DNA of 64,000 nucleotides, taken from the NCBI RefSeq assembly GCF_008329535.1, contig NZ_NPKR01000006.1, positions 62,001-126,000 on the forward strand, in the 5' to 3' direction. This document shows, piece by piece, positions 1-10,586 of the stretch. This stretch comes from Mycolicibacterium sp. P1-18 (GTDB lineage: Bacteria; Actinomycetota; Actinomycetes; Mycobacteriales; Mycobacteriaceae). Under the pieces are notes generated by a model. That model saw only the letters and a list, made by a program, of their open reading frames with translations. It was not told where the DNA came from and ran no database searches. The translations under genes and the position numbers were made by a program. Position 1 is the first letter of the stretch, and every line of letters begins with the position of its first letter.

Positions 1-1
1 C

Positions 2-124
2 GAGCCCCTGTCCTTCTTCGAGGTCGACGGCGGCGGCCACGACATCCTCAACGACGTGACTCATCGCGAGGTCGCCGAACGGGTGGTGGAGTTCATCCAC
101 AGGAGTTGTGCACAGTGTGGATGA
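2..124 (+). CDS. C-terminal fragment of an alpha/beta hydrolase (partial)
   Basis: Reading frame 2 is open from the window edge to a TGA and gives about 40 residues. It contains GGGHDILND followed by a helix ending VVEFI. A Gly-His just before the last helix is the usual position of the catalytic histidine in alpha/beta hydrolases of the lysophospholipase/monoglyceride lipase type. Nothing upstream is visible, so the substrate cannot be inferred. It converges on hsaB with a 24-base gap. Confidence 0.55.
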   Translation, partial: EPLSFFEVDGGGHDILNDVTHREVAERVVEFIHRSCAQCG

Positions 125-148
125 ATTACACGGGTGTGATTCTGGCGT

Positions 149-712
149 CTACAACCAGGTGTCGGCAGTGGTCGCGGTGAGGAAGGCGTCCAGGTCGTCA
201 CGCCATTGCGCCGGCGAGGTCTTGTCCGGTTCGATGCCGGTGTACTCCCCGCGGTAGAACAGCAGCGGCCGCGGCTTGGTCTTCGACGGCTCCGACATGG
301 CGTGCACCGCGCCGAACACGACGAAGTGGTCACCGCCGTCGTGCACCGAGGCCACGGTGCAGTCGATGTGGGCGAGCGTCCCGGCGAGCACCGGCGAGCC
401 CAGGTGCGACGGACTCCACTCGACGCCGCCGAACTTGTCGGGCTCGCGCGACCCGAACCGCGCCGAGACGTCCTTCTGATCCTCGTGCAGCACGTTCACG
501 CAGAACTTCCCACTGGCCTCGATCGCCTGCCAGGATCGCGACTGCTTGGTCGGGCAGAACAGCACCAGCGGCGGGTCCAGCGACAGCGCCGCGAACGACT
601 GACACGCGAAGCCGACGGGTTCGTCGTCGTGCACGGTGGTGATGATGGTGATGCCCGTGCAGAACTGCCCCAGCACGTGGCGGAACGTGCGGGCGTCGAT
701 CGGTTGGCCCAT
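149..712 (-). CDS. hsaB: HsaB, flavin reductase of the 3-HSA hydroxylase
   Basis: A 187-residue flavin reductase of the short-chain (HpaC/PheA2-like) family. It supplies reduced flavin to the oxygenase HsaA, which hydroxylates 3-HSA in steroid ring A/B breakdown. The FMN-binding core is visible as the GFACQSFAALSLDPPLVLF region (about residues 32-50) and the later GDHFVVFGAV strand. The frame is open further upstream, but the ATG at 712 lies 2 bases after the hsaC stop and gives the family length. It is the last gene of hsaA-hsaD-hsaC-hsaB. Identification rests on family features plus exact synteny with kstR and fadE34. Confidence 0.9.
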   Translation of the reverse strand: MGQPIDARTFRHVLGQFCTGITIITTVHDDEPVGFACQSFAALSLDPPLVLFCPTKQSRSWQAIEASGKFCVNVLHEDQKDVSARFGSREPDKFGGVEWSPSHLGSPVLAGTLAHIDCTVASVHDGGDHFVVFGAVHAMSEPSKTKPRPLLFYRGEYTGIEPDKTSPAQWRDDLDAFLTATTADTWL

Positions 713-714
713 GG

Positions 715-3680
<2,966 letters not shown>

Positions 3681-3727
3681 TGGTTGCCTCCGGGCATCGT
3701 GGGGCGGATCGAGAACTTGACCAAGAT

Positions 3728-3741
3728 TAGAACACGTTACG
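3728..3741. promoter_or_regulatory. KstR-type operator, proximal to hsaA
   Basis: The sequence TAGAACACGTTACG matches the KstR pattern TnnAACnnGTTnnA at every fixed position except the last. It lies 48 bases upstream of the hsaA start in the hsaA-kshB divergent region. By position it should control the hsa operon. Confidence 0.75.
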
Positions 3742-3795
3742 ATTTGTGTCGAGCAAGGCATTCCTATGATGGCTAGACCTGCGGATGTCCGTTTT

Positions 3796-3809
3796 TGTAA
3801 CATGTTCTA
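3796..3809. promoter_or_regulatory. KstR-type operator, proximal to kshB
   Basis: TGTAACATGTTCTA is a full match to TnnAACnnGTTnnA. It lies 28 bases upstream of the kshB start, in the same divergent region as the hsaA-side box. Confidence 0.85.
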
Positions 3810-3837
3810 GTTTTCGCCGACTGATGGAGGACCGACC

Positions 3838-4905
3838 GTGACGGACGAGCCGCTCGGCACGCACGTGCTCGAGCTGCAACTGGCCGCTGTCGTCGAGGAA
3901 ACCGCCGACGCGCGCTCGTTGGTCTTCAAGGCGCCCGACGGGCCTGGTGCTCAGGCCATCCCGCCGGAACGGCTCCGCCACCAGCCCGGTCAGTTCCTCA
4001 CCCTGCGAGTGCCGAGCGACCGCACGGGATCGGTGGCCCGCTGCTACTCGCTGTGCAGCTCGCCCTTCGACGACGAAGCCCTGACCGTCACCGTCAAGCG
4101 CACCGCGGGTGGCTACGCCTCCAACTGGTTGTGCGACAACGCGCACCCTGGCATGACGATGCACGTGCTGGCACCCTCGGGCACGTTCGTGCCCAAGACC
4201 CTGGACACGGACTTCCTCCTGCTGGCCGCGGGCAGCGGCGTCACGCCCATGATGGCCATCCTGAAGTCGGCCCTCTCGGAGGGCAGCGGCAAGGTCACGC
4301 TGGTCTACGCCAACCGAGACGAGAAATCGGTCATCTTCGCCGGCGCCCTGCGCGACCTGACCACCAAGTACCCCGACCGCTTCACCGCCGTGCACTGGAT
4401 CGAGACGGTCCAGGGACTGCCGAGTGCGGCCGCACTGGTCAACCTGGTGGGCCCCTACGTCGAGCGCGAGACGTTCATCTGCGGACCGGGTCCGTTCATG
4501 GTCGCCGCCGAGGAGGCCCTCACGGTCGCCGGCGCCGCCCCCGAGCGCATCCACCTCGAAGTGTTCAAGTCCCTTGAGTCGGACCCGTTTGCTGCGGTCG
4601 TCGTCGAGGAGGACGAGAGCGACGAGGGACCCGCCACCGCTGTGGTGACCCTCGACGGCGAGACCCAGGAGATCCGCTGGCCGCGCACCGCCAAGCTGCT
4701 CGACGTGCTGCTCGACAAGGGCCTCGACGCGCCGTTCTCCTGCCGCGAAGGCCACTGTGGCGCCTGCGCGGTGCTGGTCAAGAGCGGCGAGGTGGACATG
4801 GACGTCAACGACGTGCTGGAGGCCTCCGACCTCGCCGAGGGGCTGATCCTGGCCTGTCAGGCCAGGCCGACGTCGGATTCGGTGGAAGTCACCTACGACG
4901 AATGA
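3838..4905 (+). CDS. kshB: KshB, reductase of 3-ketosteroid 9-alpha-hydroxylase
   Basis: A 355-residue electron-transfer protein. It has an N-terminal FAD-binding ferredoxin-reductase domain (RCYSLCSSP motif near residue 67), a central NAD-binding domain (LLAAGSGVTPMMA near 130) and a C-terminal plant-type [2Fe-2S] domain with ligands Cys302, Cys307, Cys310 and Cys340. It passes electrons from NADH to the Rieske oxygenase KshA, which opens steroid ring B; kshA is not in this window. The GTG start follows a GGAGG site with 7 bases spacing. The upstream KstR box indicates steroid induction. Confidence 0.93.
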   Translation: MTDEPLGTHVLELQLAAVVEETADARSLVFKAPDGPGAQAIPPERLRHQPGQFLTLRVPSDRTGSVARCYSLCSSPFDDEALTVTVKRTAGGYASNWLCDNAHPGMTMHVLAPSGTFVPKTLDTDFLLLAAGSGVTPMMAILKSALSEGSGKVTLVYANRDEKSVIFAGALRDLTTKYPDRFTAVHWIETVQGLPSAAALVNLVGPYVERETFICGPGPFMVAAEEALTVAGAAPERIHLEVFKSLESDPFAAVVVEEDESDEGPATAVVTLDGETQEIRWPRTAKLLDVLLDKGLDAPFSCREGHCGACAVLVKSGEVDMDVNDVLEASDLAEGLILACQARPTSDSVEVTYDE

Positions 4906-4943
4906 CGTGCGGGCTAACATTCGCTGGACCCATAGGAGCTCGC

Positions 4944-5480
4944 GTGTTTCGGTTGGTTAAGAGTCTCGCAACGGTGTCGGCACTCCTGCTCGCGTTCGGC
5001 GTCCTCAGCCCGTCCGCGCAGTCCGTCGCCGCGACCAACACCGCCACCAAGGGCATCGCGATCGACGAGACCCACACCGTGCAGATCCACGTCACGGCCA
5101 ACTGCGTCAAGGCCGAGAACCGGTGCTACTTCGACACTCTCGCCGACGTCCTCACCCCGGAGGGCACCACGGGCTTCCCGTCGGACTTCTACGGCAGGCA
5201 GAACACCACCATCCGGTCGACGAATCGACTGGTCTACATGGACGCGGACTTCGACGCCGCCAACACCCGAATGTTCAAGTCGATCAGCGACACCCAGTTC
5301 GCGACGGTCTACTTCGCGGGCAACCCGCCCGTCATGCGCGGCGACGCCCGCACGGTTCAGTTCGAGACCGGGCAGCCCAACACCGACGCCGGCTTCATCG
5401 CCTGCGCCTACATCCAGGTGGTGTACGGCGGCGTGAACCTGACGACTCCGACCGCCTGCGCCCAGACCACCTACGCCTGA
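4944..5480 (+). CDS. Secreted protein of unknown function (Rv3572-like)
   Basis: A 178-residue protein with a clear N-terminal signal peptide: basic MFRLVK, a hydrophobic stretch to about residue 20, then AQSVAA. The mature part has several cysteines and a beta-rich look but no family I recognise. A conserved secreted protein of this size occupies the same place next to kshB in M. tuberculosis (Rv3572). The GTG at 4944 is chosen because AGGAG lies 5 bases upstream; the frame is open to 4902 without a ribosome site. Its 3' end overlaps the msrA stop by 10 bases. No function is assigned. Confidence 0.8.
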   Translation: MFRLVKSLATVSALLLAFGVLSPSAQSVAATNTATKGIAIDETHTVQIHVTANCVKAENRCYFDTLADVLTPEGTTGFPSDFYGRQNTTIRSTNRLVYMDADFDAANTRMFKSISDTQFATVYFAGNPPVMRGDARTVQFETGQPNTDAGFIACAYIQVVYGGVNLTTPTACAQTTYA

Positions 5481-6217
5481 AGCACCGGCTGCGCCCGGTA
5501 GTCGCCGGGGAACAGCTGCTCGAGGGCGTGGACCTTGGGCATGTCGTTGGCGACGATGTAGGAGCTCGTCGGGTGTGAGTCGAGGTAGTTCTGGTGATAC
5601 TGCTCGGCGGGGAAGAAGCCGGTGTCGGGCTCGACCGTCGTCACGATCGGCGCGGCGAACACCTTGGCGGCGGTGAGCTGCGCGACGTAGGCGTCCGCGA
5701 CGCGCTGCTGGGTGGGGTTCTGAGCGAAGATCGCCGACCGGTACTGCGTGCCCTCGTCGGGGCCCTGGCGGTCGAGCTGCGTCGGGTCCTGCACCACCGA
5801 GAAGTAGATCTGCAGCAGCTTGCCGAAGCTCACCCGGGCCGGGTCGTAGGTGATGCGCACCGACTCGGCGTGCCCGGTGGTGCCGGTGCTGACGGTCTCG
5901 TAGTCGGCGGTCGACTGCTGGCCGCCGGCGTAGCCGGACTGGGCCATCGTGACACCCTCGACGTGCTGGAACACTCCTTGCACGCCCCAGAAGCAGCCGC
6001 CGGCCAGCACCGCGGTCTCCGTCGCTCCCGGCGCCGCCTTCGGCTCGTCGGCCGCGGGTGCGGGGACGACCACCGACGACGACGTGCCAATGCCTGCCAG
6101 AATCGCCGGGGCGGTGATGGCACCCGACTGCACGCCGATGAACACCGCCGCCGCCACTCCGAGTACCCCGAGACCACTGCCGAGGGTCAGCCTGCTGCGA
6201 TTCGCCACCATGATCAC
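5471..6217 (-). CDS. msrA: Membrane-anchored peptide methionine sulfoxide reductase A
   Basis: A protein of about 248 residues that reduces methionine-S-sulfoxide. The MsrA domain starts with GGCFWG (catalytic Cys75) and carries the family motifs YAGG, GHAE and the C-terminal YHQNYL. Unlike cytosolic MsrA it begins with a basic segment and one hydrophobic helix (about residues 12-30), then a Pro/Ala linker, so it should face outside the membrane. A GTG at 6217 has AGGA 5 bases upstream; the ATG at 6211 is the alternative. It diverges from an exported MsrB. Confidence 0.88.
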   Translation of the reverse strand: MIMVANRSRLTLGSGLGVLGVAAAVFIGVQSGAITAPAILAGIGTSSSVVVPAPAADEPKAAPGATETAVLAGGCFWGVQGVFQHVEGVTMAQSGYAGGQQSTADYETVSTGTTGHAESVRITYDPARVSFGKLLQIYFSVVQDPTQLDRQGPDEGTQYRSAIFAQNPTQQRVADAYVAQLTAAKVFAAPIVTTVEPDTGFFPAEQYHQNYLDSHPTSSYIVANDMPKVHALEQLFPGDYRAQPVLQA

Positions 6218-6323
6218 CAGTGTCCTGCCATCGGGCCCGCCGCGGCGGCCTCGGTTGTTACCGGAGGCTGACGGATCGCGGCCGGATCGGGTCGCGGCGG
6301 CCGACGCGCCTACCGTCGTCGGC

Positions 6324-6821
6324 ATGAACCGGCGACATCTGCTGCTCGGCGGCGCGTTGGTCGGCGCCCTCGCCGGCTGCGGAACCCTGCGCGGTATCGC
6401 CGGTGCGGACACTCCCAGGGACTCGACCGAGGCCTTCGACGTCAGTCACACCGACGCGCAGTGGCGCGCGCAGCTCAGCGACGCGCAGTACGACGTGCTG
6501 CGCGCGGCGGGCACCGAGACACCGTTCACCAGCGCCCTGAACGACGAGCACCGGACGGGCGTCTTCGCCTGCGCCGGTTGTGGTTTGGATCTGTTCGCGT
6601 CGAGCACGAAGTTCGACAGCGGGACCGGCTGGCCGAGCTTCTGGAAGGCGTTGGACGGCGCCGTGATCGAGAAGCAGGACACCACCATCGGAATGACGCG
6701 CACCGAGGTGCGCTGCCACCGGTGCGGCGGGCATCTCGGGCACGTCTTCGACGACGGGCCCGAACCGACCGGCCTGCGCTACTGCATGAACGGCGTCGCC
6801 ATGACGTTCAGGGCCACCTAG
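6324..6821 (+). CDS. msrB: Exported lipoprotein methionine sulfoxide reductase B
   Basis: A 165-residue MsrB that reduces methionine-R-sulfoxide. The start shows a twin-arginine MNRRHLLLGG followed by lipobox LAGC (Cys19), so it is probably a Tat-exported lipoprotein. Zinc cysteines 83/86 (CAGC) and 131/134 (CHRC) and the catalytic Cys154 in RYCMNG are present; the usual sequence there is RYCINS, so two flanking residues differ. The frame is open upstream but the ATG at 6324 gives the export signal. The stop codon overlaps that of fadE34 on the other strand. Confidence 0.9.
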   Translation: MNRRHLLLGGALVGALAGCGTLRGIAGADTPRDSTEAFDVSHTDAQWRAQLSDAQYDVLRAAGTETPFTSALNDEHRTGVFACAGCGLDLFASSTKFDSGTGWPSFWKALDGAVIEKQDTTIGMTRTEVRCHRCGGHLGHVFDDGPEPTGLRYCMNGVAMTFRAT

Positions 6822-8938
6822 CGCGGCAGCCCCAGCAGCCGCTCGCCGGCGAGGTTGAGCAGGATCTGTTCGGTGCCACCGGCGATCGACAGGCACCGGG
6901 TGTTCAGGAAGTACCGCACGTCGGGCGAGTCGACGATGCCCGCGCCGTCGCGCGAGTCCATGATCGCCTCGGCGAGATTCTGGCGGTAGCGCACGCCGAT
7001 CAGCTTGCGCACGCTCGACGCGGCGCCGGGATCGTGGCCGCCGACGGCCATCTGCGCGATCAGCGCGTCGAGCAGCGCCCCGACCTGCGCCGCGACGATG
7101 AGCACCCCGAGGCGGTCGGCCTCGGCCGGGTCGAGGTCGCCGTCGAGCACCTCCAACAAGTGCTCCATGCCGCGGTCGAGTGCGCCGCCGGTGGCGATCG
7201 CCACCCGTTCGTTGGCCAGCGTGGTGCGGGCCAGCGGCCAGCCACCGTCGACCGGCCCCACGACCATCTCGTCGGGCACGAACAGGTCGTCGAAGAAGAC
7301 CTCGTTGAAGAGCGCCTCGCCGGTGATCTCGCGCAGCGGGCGGATGTCGATGCCCGGCGACTTCATGTCGACCAGGAAGTACGTGATGCCCTTGTGCTTC
7401 GGCGCGTCCGGGTTGGTGCGGGCCAGGCAGATGCCCCAGTCGGCGCGGTGCGCGTTGGACGTCCAGACCTTTTGTCCCGTCAGCAGCCAGCCGCCGTCGG
7501 TGCGGATTGCCTTGGTGCGCAACGCCGCAAGGTCGGATCCGGCACCCGGCTCGCTGAACAGCTGGCACCAGTACACGTCACCGTTGAGCGTGCCGGGGAT
7601 GAACGTCTCGATCTGCTCGGGGCTGCCGTGACCCAGGATCGTGGGGGCCGCCCACCATCCGATGGAGATGTCGGGCCGCACCACGCCCGCCGCCTCGAGT
7701 TCCTGGTCGATGACCAACTGCTGCGCCGGGGACGCCGCGCGACCGTAGGGCCTGGGCCAGTGCGGTGCCACGAGGCCCGCCTCGGCCAGGGCGGCCTGAC
7801 GCTGGTCCTCGGGCAGTGCGGCGATGTCGGCGACGACGCCGGCGACCTCCGCGCGGACGTCCTCGCCCTCGGTGACGTCGACGTGGAGCTGGCGGCGCAC
7901 GCCGTCGCGTGTCAGCGCGGCGCACCGCCGCAACCAGGACGACCGGCCGCCGAGGAACTGGGCGTTGGCGTAGGCGCGCCGCATGTAGAGATGCGCGTCG
8001 TGCTCCCAGGTGATGCCGATGCCGCCCAGCACCTGGATGCAGTCGCGGGCGTTGACCTTCTCGGCGTCGATGCCGACGGCCGAGGCGACGGCGGCCGCGA
8101 TCGACAATTGGTCGGCGTCGACGTCGGTGACGGCACTCGCGGCGTCGGCCGCCGCGACCGCGATCTGCTGGGCGCGCAGCAGCATCTCGGCGCACATGTG
8201 CTTGACGGCCTGAAAGCTTCCGATCGGCTTGCCGAACTGCTCGCGCACCTTCGCGTACTCGGTGGCCGACTCCATGCACCACCGCGCCAACCCGCTGGCC
8301 TCGGCGGCCAGCAGCGTCGCGGTGAGGTCGACGACGCGTTGGTGCGGCACGTCGATCTTGGTGGCGGGTGCCGACGACAGCTCGACGCGCGCCAACGGCC
8401 GCGAGAAGTCGGTGGCATCCAACGCCTCGACCGTCACTCCAGCGGCCGTCGCGTCGACGAAGATCCATTGGTCACCGGCCGGGAGGACGAGAATCCCGTC
8501 CACCAGACCGCCCAGGACGTACTTCGCCGTCCCGGTCGCCGTCGTGCCGTCGAAGGCGATGTCGGAGCCGAGCGCCACCCCGGCGGTGCGCTGCCCGGAG
8601 GCCAGCGCGTCGAGCAGCTTCTCGTCGGTGATCACCAGCGTCGCCAGCGCCGTCGTCGCGACCGGGCCGGGCACCAGCGCAGCGGCCGCCTCGTCGACCA
8701 TCAGACACAGGTCCTCGACGCTGCCGCCGGCACCGCCGAGTTCCTCCGGCACGGCCACCCCGAACATGCCGAGCTGAGCCAGGCCGTCGTAGACCGGACG
8801 CCACGATTCGGGGTCGCCCGCCTCGACGCCGCGCACCGCGGCGACGGCCCCCGAGGAGCCCGCCCAGTCCCGGACGAGCTCTCGCACGGCAAACTGCTCG
8901 TCGGTGACGGTGGCGGACACCGCGCCTGTCGAAGCCAT
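6818..8938 (-). CDS. fadE34: FadE34, two-domain acyl-CoA dehydrogenase for the steroid side chain
   Basis: A 706-residue fusion of two acyl-CoA dehydrogenase domains (about 1-330 and 340-706). Family knowledge: FadE34/ChsE3 oxidises the CoA-activated cholesterol or cholate side chain (3-oxo-cholenoyl-CoA type substrates). Visible motifs include FGKPIGSFQAVKH and GGIGIT in the N-half and WCQLFSEPGAGSD and NEVFFDD in the C-half, typical of FAD and CoA binding. An AGGAGG site precedes the ATG. The neighbouring kstR and the KstR palindrome about 45 bases upstream support the assignment. Confidence 0.9.
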   Translation of the reverse strand: MASTGAVSATVTDEQFAVRELVRDWAGSSGAVAAVRGVEAGDPESWRPVYDGLAQLGMFGVAVPEELGGAGGSVEDLCLMVDEAAAALVPGPVATTALATLVITDEKLLDALASGQRTAGVALGSDIAFDGTTATGTAKYVLGGLVDGILVLPAGDQWIFVDATAAGVTVEALDATDFSRPLARVELSSAPATKIDVPHQRVVDLTATLLAAEASGLARWCMESATEYAKVREQFGKPIGSFQAVKHMCAEMLLRAQQIAVAAADAASAVTDVDADQLSIAAAVASAVGIDAEKVNARDCIQVLGGIGITWEHDAHLYMRRAYANAQFLGGRSSWLRRCAALTRDGVRRQLHVDVTEGEDVRAEVAGVVADIAALPEDQRQAALAEAGLVAPHWPRPYGRAASPAQQLVIDQELEAAGVVRPDISIGWWAAPTILGHGSPEQIETFIPGTLNGDVYWCQLFSEPGAGSDLAALRTKAIRTDGGWLLTGQKVWTSNAHRADWGICLARTNPDAPKHKGITYFLVDMKSPGIDIRPLREITGEALFNEVFFDDLFVPDEMVVGPVDGGWPLARTTLANERVAIATGGALDRGMEHLLEVLDGDLDPAEADRLGVLIVAAQVGALLDALIAQMAVGGHDPGAASSVRKLIGVRYRQNLAEAIMDSRDGAGIVDSPDVRYFLNTRCLSIAGGTEQILLNLAGERLLGLPR

Positions 8939-8982
8939 CGTCGGGCCCTCCTGGGTGTTGGAGAGAAGGCGATGCTTCTCAC

Positions 8983-8996
8983 TAGAACGTGTTCTA
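8983..8996. promoter_or_regulatory. KstR operator between fadE34 and kstR
   Basis: TAGAACGTGTTCTA is an uninterrupted 14-base palindrome and a full match to TnnAACnnGTTnnA. It lies between divergent fadE34 and kstR, so it can serve both repression of fadE34 and autoregulation of kstR. Confidence 0.9.
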
Positions 8997-9137
8997 ATGG
9001 TGACATCGTTCGAACGTCAAGTCGACTGCCATTACTCCAGGACAGGTCGGTGACCCCGGGGCACGGAGGTGGGACATTCCTGATTCGCGTGCGTATCGTT
9101 TTCACCTAGTGCGTACTACGAAGGAGATGCCCACCGC

Positions 9138-9836
9138 ATGTCCGGTTCTTCCGTGTCAGCAAGCGATCGAGCAGCAACCGGCTCGGGGTCGGGGTCGTCG
9201 TCCACGACCGGCCCCCGCCAGGTGACCAAGGTGGCCGTTCTGGCCGAGTCCGAACTGGGATCCGAGGCCCAGCGCGAACGGCGCAAGCGCATCCTCGACG
9301 CCACCCTCGCGATCGCCTCCAAGGGTGGTTACGAGGCAGTTCAGATGCGTGCCGTCGCCGAACGCGCCGACGTCGCCGTGGGCACGCTGTACCGCTACTT
9401 CCCGTCCAAGGTGCACCTGCTGGTGTCCGCCCTGGGCCGCGAGTTCGAACGCATCGACGCCAAGACCGACCGTGCTTCGCTGACCGGGGGCACCCCGTAT
9501 CAGCGGCTGAACATCATGGTCGGGAAACTCAACCGCTCCATGCAGCGCAACCCACTGCTCACCGAGGCCATGACGCGCGCCTTCGTGTTCGCCGACGCCT
9601 CGGCCGCGGGTGAGGTCGATCACGTCGGAAAGCTGATGGACTCGATGTTCGCGCGCGCGATGAGCGACGGCGAGCCCACCGAGGACCAGTTCCACATCGC
9701 CCGGGTGATCTCCGACGTGTGGTTGTCCAACCTGCTGGCGTGGCTGACCCGGCGCGCCTCGGCCACCGACGTCAGCAAGCGTCTGGATCTCGCCGTCCGA
9801 CTGCTGATCGGCGACGGGGAACACCCTAAGATCTAG
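9138..9836 (+). CDS. kstR: KstR, TetR-family repressor of cholesterol catabolism
   Basis: A 232-residue TetR regulator. The helix-turn-helix spans about 68-90 (VGTLYRYFPSK at its end). From KVAVLAESELGSE onward it is nearly identical to the tuberculosis KstR as I remember it, including SMQRNPLLTEAMTRAFVFAD and the C-terminal SNLLAWLTRRASATD. The first about 28 residues are an added Ser/Gly-rich tail. The ATG at 9138 has AAGGAG upstream at good spacing; a GTG at 9222 would give the shorter form. It represses the hsa, ksh and fadE34 promoters until steroid CoA thioesters bind. Confidence 0.95.
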   Translation: MSGSSVSASDRAATGSGSGSSSTTGPRQVTKVAVLAESELGSEAQRERRKRILDATLAIASKGGYEAVQMRAVAERADVAVGTLYRYFPSKVHLLVSALGREFERIDAKTDRASLTGGTPYQRLNIMVGKLNRSMQRNPLLTEAMTRAFVFADASAAGEVDHVGKLMDSMFARAMSDGEPTEDQFHIARVISDVWLSNLLAWLTRRASATDVSKRLDLAVRLLIGDGEHPKI

Positions 9837-9839
9837 GCC

Positions 9840-10586
9840 ATGGCACTCCCGGAAGACCTCGTCCGGGCCCTCGACGCCGCCGCCGCGACACCCCGCCTGC
9901 TCGTCGCCTCGGACTTCGACGGCACCCTCGCCCCACTGGTCGACCGCCCCGCCGACGCCCGGCCGCTGCCGCGCGCGGCCGAGGCGCTGATCGCGCTGGC
10001 CGGGTTGCCGTCGACCGACGTGGCACTCGTGTCGGGACGCGCCCTGGCCACCCTGCGGGACTACTCCGGCATGCCGTCGAGCGTGCACCTGGTGGGCAGC
10101 CACGGCGCCGAGTTCGACAGCGGCTTCGCCGTCGAGGTCGACGAAGCGCTGCTGGCGACGATCACCACCGAACTCGACGCGATCGCGGCGGACCGGCACG
10201 GGGTGACGGTGGAGACCAAGCCCGCCAGCGTCGCCCTGCACGTGCGCAACGCGTCGGCCGCCGACGGCGACGCCGCCCTCGCCGCAGCCCGCGTGGTGGG
10301 CGAGGCCTCCGGCGCCGAAATCACGGCAGGCAAGAACGTGCTGGAGTTCGCCGTCATCCCCACCGACAAGGGCGAGGCGGTCGACGTGATCCGCAGGCAG
10401 AGCGGCGCGACGGCGGCCGTGTTCTTCGGCGACGACGTCACCGACGAGAAGGCGTTCCGGCGAATGGTCGGAGCCGACGTCGGCGTGAAGGTCGGACCGG
10501 GCGAGACATTGGCCGCCTACCGGGTCGACTCGCCCGAGGACGTCGCCGAGTCGCTGAGCCACCTCCTCGAGCGGCGCCGCGGCTAG
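9840..10586 (+). CDS. otsB: Trehalose-6-phosphate phosphatase
   Basis: A 248-residue HAD-superfamily phosphatase of the OtsB type. It removes phosphate from trehalose 6-phosphate. Motif I is SDFDGTLAP with nucleophile Asp25 and acid Asp27. SGR, GSHGAE, the KPASVALH strand and motif IV GDDVTDE (about 198-204) follow. It has only the catalytic domain, shorter than the roughly 390-residue mycobacterial OtsB2. It starts 3 bases after the kstR stop, so it is probably co-transcribed with the steroid repressor, though no functional link is obvious. Confidence 0.85.
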   Translation: MALPEDLVRALDAAAATPRLLVASDFDGTLAPLVDRPADARPLPRAAEALIALAGLPSTDVALVSGRALATLRDYSGMPSSVHLVGSHGAEFDSGFAVEVDEALLATITTELDAIAADRHGVTVETKPASVALHVRNASAADGDAALAAARVVGEASGAEITAGKNVLEFAVIPTDKGEAVDVIRRQSGATAAVFFGDDVTDEKAFRRMVGADVGVKVGPGETLAAYRVDSPEDVAESLSHLLERRRG

